Shown here: piece by piece, positions 22,804 to 25,960 of the stretch
Layout: every line of letters starts with the position of its first letter
Numbering within the stretch: position 1 is the stretch's first letter
NCBI GenBank assembly: GCA_034423575.1
Contig: DAOUIF010000037.1
Coordinates: 1 to 25,960 of the forward strand
Reading direction: 5' to 3'
Origin: Bin87 sp034423575
Lineage (GTDB): Bacteria; Chloroflexota; Dehalococcoidia; Lucifugimonadales; UBA3495
Length of the DNA: 25,960 nt
Translations under genes and position numbers: made by a program
Notes under the pieces: model-generated
What the model was told of the DNA's origin: nothing
The model's input: only the letters and a program-made list of their open reading frames with translations
Database searches by the model: none

Positions 22804-23595
22804 ATGACGACGGTGCAGGAGATCCAGGAACGATCGGCGAAGCTGCGGCAGTTTTTCGATCAGTACTTGCCCTACGCACGGCCCACGCCGGTGCTGGCCG
22901 ATTTTGTTAGGGTGCAGCACGAGTTGATGTGGGGCGGCGTCTGGCTGGCAGATGGGCTGGATTTGAAACTACGCAGTTTCGCGACGATCACTGCCCAATG
23001 CGTGAACGGGTACGATTTCGGCGTGGAGCACCAGGTACGAACGGGACTAACCGTGGGGATCACAGCGCAGCAGATCAAGGGGATATTCATCGAGCTGATG
23101 TTTTATGCGGGGGTGCCGGCCACCGTATTCGGGTTACGGATCGCGCAGGAGGTCATCAACGAGCGGGAGGAATGGCAGCACGGCGACGTACCGCTGGATA
23201 CCGCGTGGCTGGACTCCATCGACGAAATGCTGGCGCAGGGCAAGGCCGTGCGGGTAAAGCATTGGGGTGAAAGCGCCGACACGGCGGTTGAGAATGCGCT
23301 CGCGCGGCGGTTCATACCGGAGTCGGCGGAGCTGGTGGACGCTTACCACTTTGGGGAGGTCTGGCGTCGAGCGGACCTGAACCCGCAAGAACGAATGGTT
23401 TGCGTCCTGGCGGCGCTGATGTGCCGCGGGCACATGATGCAGCTGAAGCGACATGTTGGATATGCGCTGGACGCCGGACTGGACGAAAGGCAGATCTGCG
23501 AGGTGTTTGCCCAAGCCGGCTGGTACCGGGGCTGGCCTTGCGTTGAGGATGCACTGGAGCAGGCCAACGAGCTTTTCGAGTCCCGGAGAGCCTGA
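22804..23595 (+). CDS. Two-domain CMD family protein, copy 2
   Basis: This 263-residue paralog of the upstream gene has the same two-domain layout: LMWGGVWLADGLDLKLRSFA and HQVRTGLTVGITAQQIKGIF in the first domain, YHFGEVWRRADLNPQERMVC and AQAGWYRGWPCVEDALEQA in the second. Between the two domains all copies keep a WGE..A...EN..A..L/F.PE..-type segment. The ATG at 22804 follows AGGAG by eight bases and begins 33 bases after the copy 1 stop; earlier in-frame codons overlap copy 1 and are not used. Its spacing and strand suggest one transcript with its neighbours. Confidence 0.87.
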   Translation: MTTVQEIQERSAKLRQFFDQYLPYARPTPVLADFVRVQHELMWGGVWLADGLDLKLRSFATITAQCVNGYDFGVEHQVRTGLTVGITAQQIKGIFIELMFYAGVPATVFGLRIAQEVINEREEWQHGDVPLDTAWLDSIDEMLAQGKAVRVKHWGESADTAVENALARRFIPESAELVDAYHFGEVWRRADLNPQERMVCVLAALMCRGHMMQLKRHVGYALDAGLDERQICEVFAQAGWYRGWPCVEDALEQANELFESRRA

Positions 23596-23646
23596 CCTCG
23601 GCCTCTCAGATCGCCCCTACAAATCGCAACATGGTGAGAAGTTGAA

Positions 23647-24453
23647 ATGGACACCGCCGCTGACCTGGCGCGTAAAGCCGCCAACCTCCACGCGTTTATC
23701 GACCAGTACGTACCCCAGCAGCGCCTCACCGCCGCGCTGCCCGACGTCAGCACGGACTATGTGAAACTGCAGGAGGAGGTGATGTGGGGAGGCGTGTGGC
23801 AGGTGCCGGGCCTGGATGTGACGCTGCGGAGCATCGCGACGATCGCGGCGCAGTGCTGCAACGGCTGGGAGTTCGGGCTCCAGCACCAGATCAGGGTCGG
23901 CCTGTCGCTGGGGATGTCGCCCCAGAAGGTGAAAGGTATATTCCTGCAGCTGATCTTCTACGCGGGGATACCGGCCACCGTTTCATCATTGGCGCAGGCG
24001 CAGCGTGTGATCAACGAGCAGCCCATGTGGCAGGCCGAGGACACCGAACCACTGCAGGCGGACTGGCTGGCTACGGTGGAGGAAAAGCTGGAAAGAGGGC
24101 GCGAAATCCGGAGGGCAAACTGGGGCGAGAACGCCGAGTTTGACCTGGAGAACTCGCTCTCCCACGAGCTGATGCCCGAGACTGCCGCCCTGGTTGAGGC
24201 CTACAACTTCGGTGAGGTGTGGGCGCGGGGTGACCTCACGCCCAAGGAAAGGACGGTGTGCATCCTGGTGGCGCTGATGTGCCGGGGACACATGAGGCAA
24301 CTGAGAGAGCACATCGACTACGCCTTGGAACTGGGCATGTCCAAGCGGGAGATATGCGAAGTGTTCTCGCAGGCCGGCTGGTATCGCGGGTGGCCTTACG
24401 TGGAGGAGGCTTTAGAGGAGGCCGACGCCGTGTTCACGGAGCGGGGGATTTAG
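23647..24453 (+). CDS. Two-domain CMD family protein, copy 3
   Basis: This is a 268-residue third copy with the same landmarks: VMWGGVWQVPGLDVTLRSIATIAAQCCNGWEFG-type first domain, KVKGIFLQLIFYAGIPATV, then YNFGEVWARGDLTPKERTVC and SQAGWYRGWPYVEEALEEA in the second. It diverges slightly more (NEQPMWQAEDTEPL in the linker, double Cys in AQCCNG). It lies 51 bases after copy 2; a purine-rich GGTGAGAAG precedes the ATG. A likely intrinsic terminator occurs 194 bases downstream of its stop. Confidence 0.87.
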   Translation: MDTAADLARKAANLHAFIDQYVPQQRLTAALPDVSTDYVKLQEEVMWGGVWQVPGLDVTLRSIATIAAQCCNGWEFGLQHQIRVGLSLGMSPQKVKGIFLQLIFYAGIPATVSSLAQAQRVINEQPMWQAEDTEPLQADWLATVEEKLERGREIRRANWGENAEFDLENSLSHELMPETAALVEAYNFGEVWARGDLTPKERTVCILVALMCRGHMRQLREHIDYALELGMSKREICEVFSQAGWYRGWPYVEEALEEADAVFTERGI

Positions 24454-24463
24454 GTTGTGTTGA

Positions 24464-24500
24464 TCCGCCAGAGGCGGACCGTCTTTGCCGCGAAAGCGGG
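24464..24500. repeat. Two small intergenic hairpins after the CMD cluster
   Basis: TCCGCC-AGA-GGCGGA (24464-24478) is followed by CCGC-GAAA-GCGG with the flanking sequence GGGAATCCA, a form resembling widespread intergenic repeats with an ATTCCCGCGAAAGCGGGAAT-like core, here with a decayed left half. Neither is followed by a strong T-run. Confidence 0.45.
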
Positions 24501-24646
24501 AATCCACAGGTTGTAATCAATGGGGCAATCGTTCTTGCCGCAAGGGGTGCTCCGCGGCCGATGCGATGCTGGACTTCCTCGAACTATTCCGGCTTGTCCC
24601 TTGGCTGGGTTGCCTGACCACCGGTCTCACTAACGCTCCTCCATAG

Positions 24647-24672
24647 CGCCGCTACAGCCGCGGCGACTTTTT
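24647..24672 (+). terminator. Intrinsic terminator candidate of the CMD cluster
   Basis: The stem CGCCGC/GCGGCG (24647-24652 and 24660-24665) with a seven-base loop is followed by ACTTTTT. The stem is short but all G/C, and the T-run is on the plus strand, in the right orientation for the three CMD genes. Confidence 0.6.
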
Positions 24673-24781
24673 CAACGATCCCTCATCGCCTCTCTTTACA
24701 CGTGACCCATGGTGAGATGTGGGGTCAGACCAGTTTTCCCGGCCTCTTCGCTTGTCTAGTCTTTGCACAAATCCCGTTTAA

Positions 24782-24812
24782 GAGCCCGTCCCATTGTGGT
24801 TGGGACGGGCTC
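24782..24812. terminator. Strong 12-bp hairpin between converging genes
   Basis: GAGCCCGTCCCA (24782-24793) and TGGGACGGGCTC (24801-24812) form a perfect 12-bp stem with a seven-base loop. It stands between the plus-strand CMD cluster and the minus-strand Rieske gene, so a bidirectional terminator is plausible. The T-runs on either side are poor (GAGTTTAATT on plus). Confidence 0.5.
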
Positions 24813-24847
24813 GAGTTTAATTGATAGATCAAGGCCACTGCGGGGTT

Positions 24848-24869
24848 GGGGCGAATAACCATTCGCCCC
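24848..24869 (-). terminator. Hairpin GGGGCGAAT/ATTCGCCCC downstream of the Rieske-amidohydrolase gene
   Basis: A perfect 9-bp stem with a four-base AACC loop lies 22 bases after the stop of the minus-strand gene. No T-run follows. It could be a terminator or a dispersed intergenic palindrome. Confidence 0.4.
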
Positions 24870-24891
24870 GATACGCTCCACTGGCGAGGAT

Positions 24892-25776
24892 CTATCCCCG
24901 CCCGTTCCGCAGCAGGAGCCCGGGCATCGCGCCGGTGGGTTCGCCGTCCTCAAAGGTGATTTCGCCGTTCACCAGCGTCCAGCGGTAACCCTTGGCTTTC
25001 TGGATACGGCGCCACTCGCCGCCGGGCAGGTCCTCGGCAACCTCGGAGGGCAGCACTTCCAGCCTCTCCAGGTCATAGATGACCATGTCCGCCGGCGCGC
25101 CTTCGCGCAGCGCGCCACGGTCCTGGAACCCGCCGAAGTGCGCCGGCAGGTACGACAGCTTGAAGTGGGCGTCCTCCAGCGTGATGACCTGTTCGTCGCG
25201 CACCAGCCAGGCCAACATGTCCGTCGGGTAGATGCCGGCGGTCAGGAACTTGACGTGGGCGCCGCCGTCGGAAACTCCCGCGACGACGTGGTTGGAGTCC
25301 AACACTTCCGCCGTGTACTGCGCCACATCACGCCCTTGCGTGTCGGCATAGAACTCGGTGGCCAGGTCGTCCTCCACACACATGTCCAGCAGCGTGTCGA
25401 TAACGTGCTTGCCCTGCTCGTCGGCGATCTGCTGAACGGTCAGGCCGGCCTGCGGGCTGGACGCCTCAGTCTCGTCCGGCGCCAGCGCAATCATGCGCCC
25501 ATCGACGACGTTGACCACGAAGGACTTCAAGCGCAGCTCCCCGTTGGTGATGCAGCGTCCGCCGTCATGCTCGTACTCGTAGCCGTGGGTATCGCAGACG
25601 AATTTGTCCCCGTCGTCGTCCACGCAACCGCCCTGGTGGGGGCAGGTGACCGACAGCAGCTTGTACCCGTCACGGGTGTTCACCAGGAAGTAGTCCCCGC
25701 CGCTGACGTTGACCTTGGCCGGCATACGGGTGAAGTCGGTCTCAGCGCCAATATCGATCTTCACCTTGCGGGTCAT
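24892..25776 (-). CDS. Rieske domain fused to C-terminal part of an N-acyl-D-amino-acid-deacylase-like amidohydrolase
   Basis: This 294-residue chimera has two parts. Residues about 1-100 form a Rieske [2Fe-2S] domain with C45-P-H47 (SVTCPHQGG) and C61-D-T-H64 (FVCDTHGYEYEHDGG), the four cluster ligands in the usual CxH...CxxH pattern. From about residue 111 the sequence becomes the C-terminal portion of a D-aminoacylase-type amidohydrolase: LTVQQIADEQGKHVIDTLLD, VVAGVSDGGAHVKFLTAGIYPTD with the conserved Asp of SDGGAH, GALREGAPADMVIYDLERLEVLP, and a final VNGEITFEDGEPTGAMPGLLLRNG. The N-terminal half of that enzyme, with its metal-binding HxH, Cys and His residues, is absent, so hydrolase activity is unlikely. 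ATG 25776 is where protein-like sequence begins; the open frame above it looks noncoding. Confidence 0.78.
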   Translation of the reverse strand: MTRKVKIDIGAETDFTRMPAKVNVSGGDYFLVNTRDGYKLLSVTCPHQGGCVDDDGDKFVCDTHGYEYEHDGGRCITNGELRLKSFVVNVVDGRMIALAPDETEASSPQAGLTVQQIADEQGKHVIDTLLDMCVEDDLATEFYADTQGRDVAQYTAEVLDSNHVVAGVSDGGAHVKFLTAGIYPTDMLAWLVRDEQVITLEDAHFKLSYLPAHFGGFQDRGALREGAPADMVIYDLERLEVLPSEVAEDLPGGEWRRIQKAKGYRWTLVNGEITFEDGEPTGAMPGLLLRNGRG

Positions 25777-25960
25777 CACCTGGAGGCTGCCCACGGAGCC
25801 GGGGGTGACCTGGGCTGAAAGGGGTATGTAAAGCCTGAAATTGGTGCGGAATGAAGCTAGGAAAGGCGCACTGGCATCCGGCATTCTGGTGTTCGTCACA
25901 CCCCCAGAGGCCGGAGGACCCACATGCGCCTTCCCCGAGAAACCTATCAGATTCAGCAAG
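25777..25960. other. Upstream region of the Rieske-amidohydrolase gene
   Basis: The minus frame stays open to the window edge, but codons above 25776 (Pro, Ser and Gly-rich, no ribosome site) do not look like protein. I see no clear promoter. This is probably the leader and promoter region. Confidence 0.4.

Noticed and set aside
1..25960. CRISPR array, rRNA genes and complete tRNA genes
   Set aside because: I looked for regularly spaced repeats and for conserved rRNA or tRNA segments and found none, apart from the tRNA 3'-end fragment at 15404.

Overview
The window is GC-rich bacterial DNA (roughly 60 percent by eye). It looks like part of an integrated mobile element next to chromosomal DNA that has been hit repeatedly by insertion sequences. 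The best guess for the host is a Chloroflexota-like bacterium (Dehalococcoidia/SAR202 type). This rests on the kinds of genes present: replication-relaxation-like proteins beside a TraG/VirD4-type N-terminal domain, tandem-domain carboxymuconolactone decarboxylase proteins, and an N-acyl-D-amino-acid-deacylase-like tail. It is an inference and has not been tested.

Left part, 1-11178. A NarL-type response regulator (63-749, +) faces a four-gene operon on the minus strand (6951 to 1384). In transcription order the operon encodes: a protein resembling the N-terminal region of conjugative TraG/VirD4-type ATPases but with no ATPase domain; a winged-helix replication-relaxation-like protein; a HEAT-repeat protein; and a second, paralogous winged-helix protein. 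The genes overlap or nearly touch. One paralog keeps an acidic D...ExE...K pattern of the PD-(D/E)XK kind and the other has lost the acidic residues. Upstream is 2.1 kb without a convincing gene, containing repeats and an AT-rich patch. Then come a divergent ParB-like gene (minus) and a double-HTH XRE regulator (plus), separated by an AT-rich control region.

Middle, 11179-15424. A decayed stretch is followed by an excisionase-like HTH gene, a dead IS110-family transposase preceded by a run of perfect hairpins (possible bridge-RNA remnant), and an intact tyrosine integrase. About 115 bases after the integrase lies a sequence matching the 3' end of a tRNA (T-loop to CCA, tRNA-Leu-like acceptor). 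I read this as attR. The integrated element would therefore run leftwards out of the window, and DNA to the right would be chromosome.

Right part, 15606-21661. An IS21-family element (istA, istB) has istB cut after 68 bases by a 3020-bp unit bounded by IS1380-type inverted repeats and a 5-bp CTTAG target duplication. The unit contains a 253-bp MITE-like IS1380 relative, a membrane-anchored SurA-N-like gene, a fragment of a type I restriction-modification hsdM gene, and a full IS1380 element with an intact transposase. The IS21 itself interrupts an IS701-like transposase pseudogene. Four IS families are nested or adjacent here.

Far right, 21989-25776. Three consecutive paralogous two-domain carboxymuconolactone-decarboxylase-family genes form a likely operon with a terminator. 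Facing them is a gene fusing a Rieske [2Fe-2S] domain to only the C-terminal part of an N-acyl-D-amino-acid-deacylase-type amidohydrolase.
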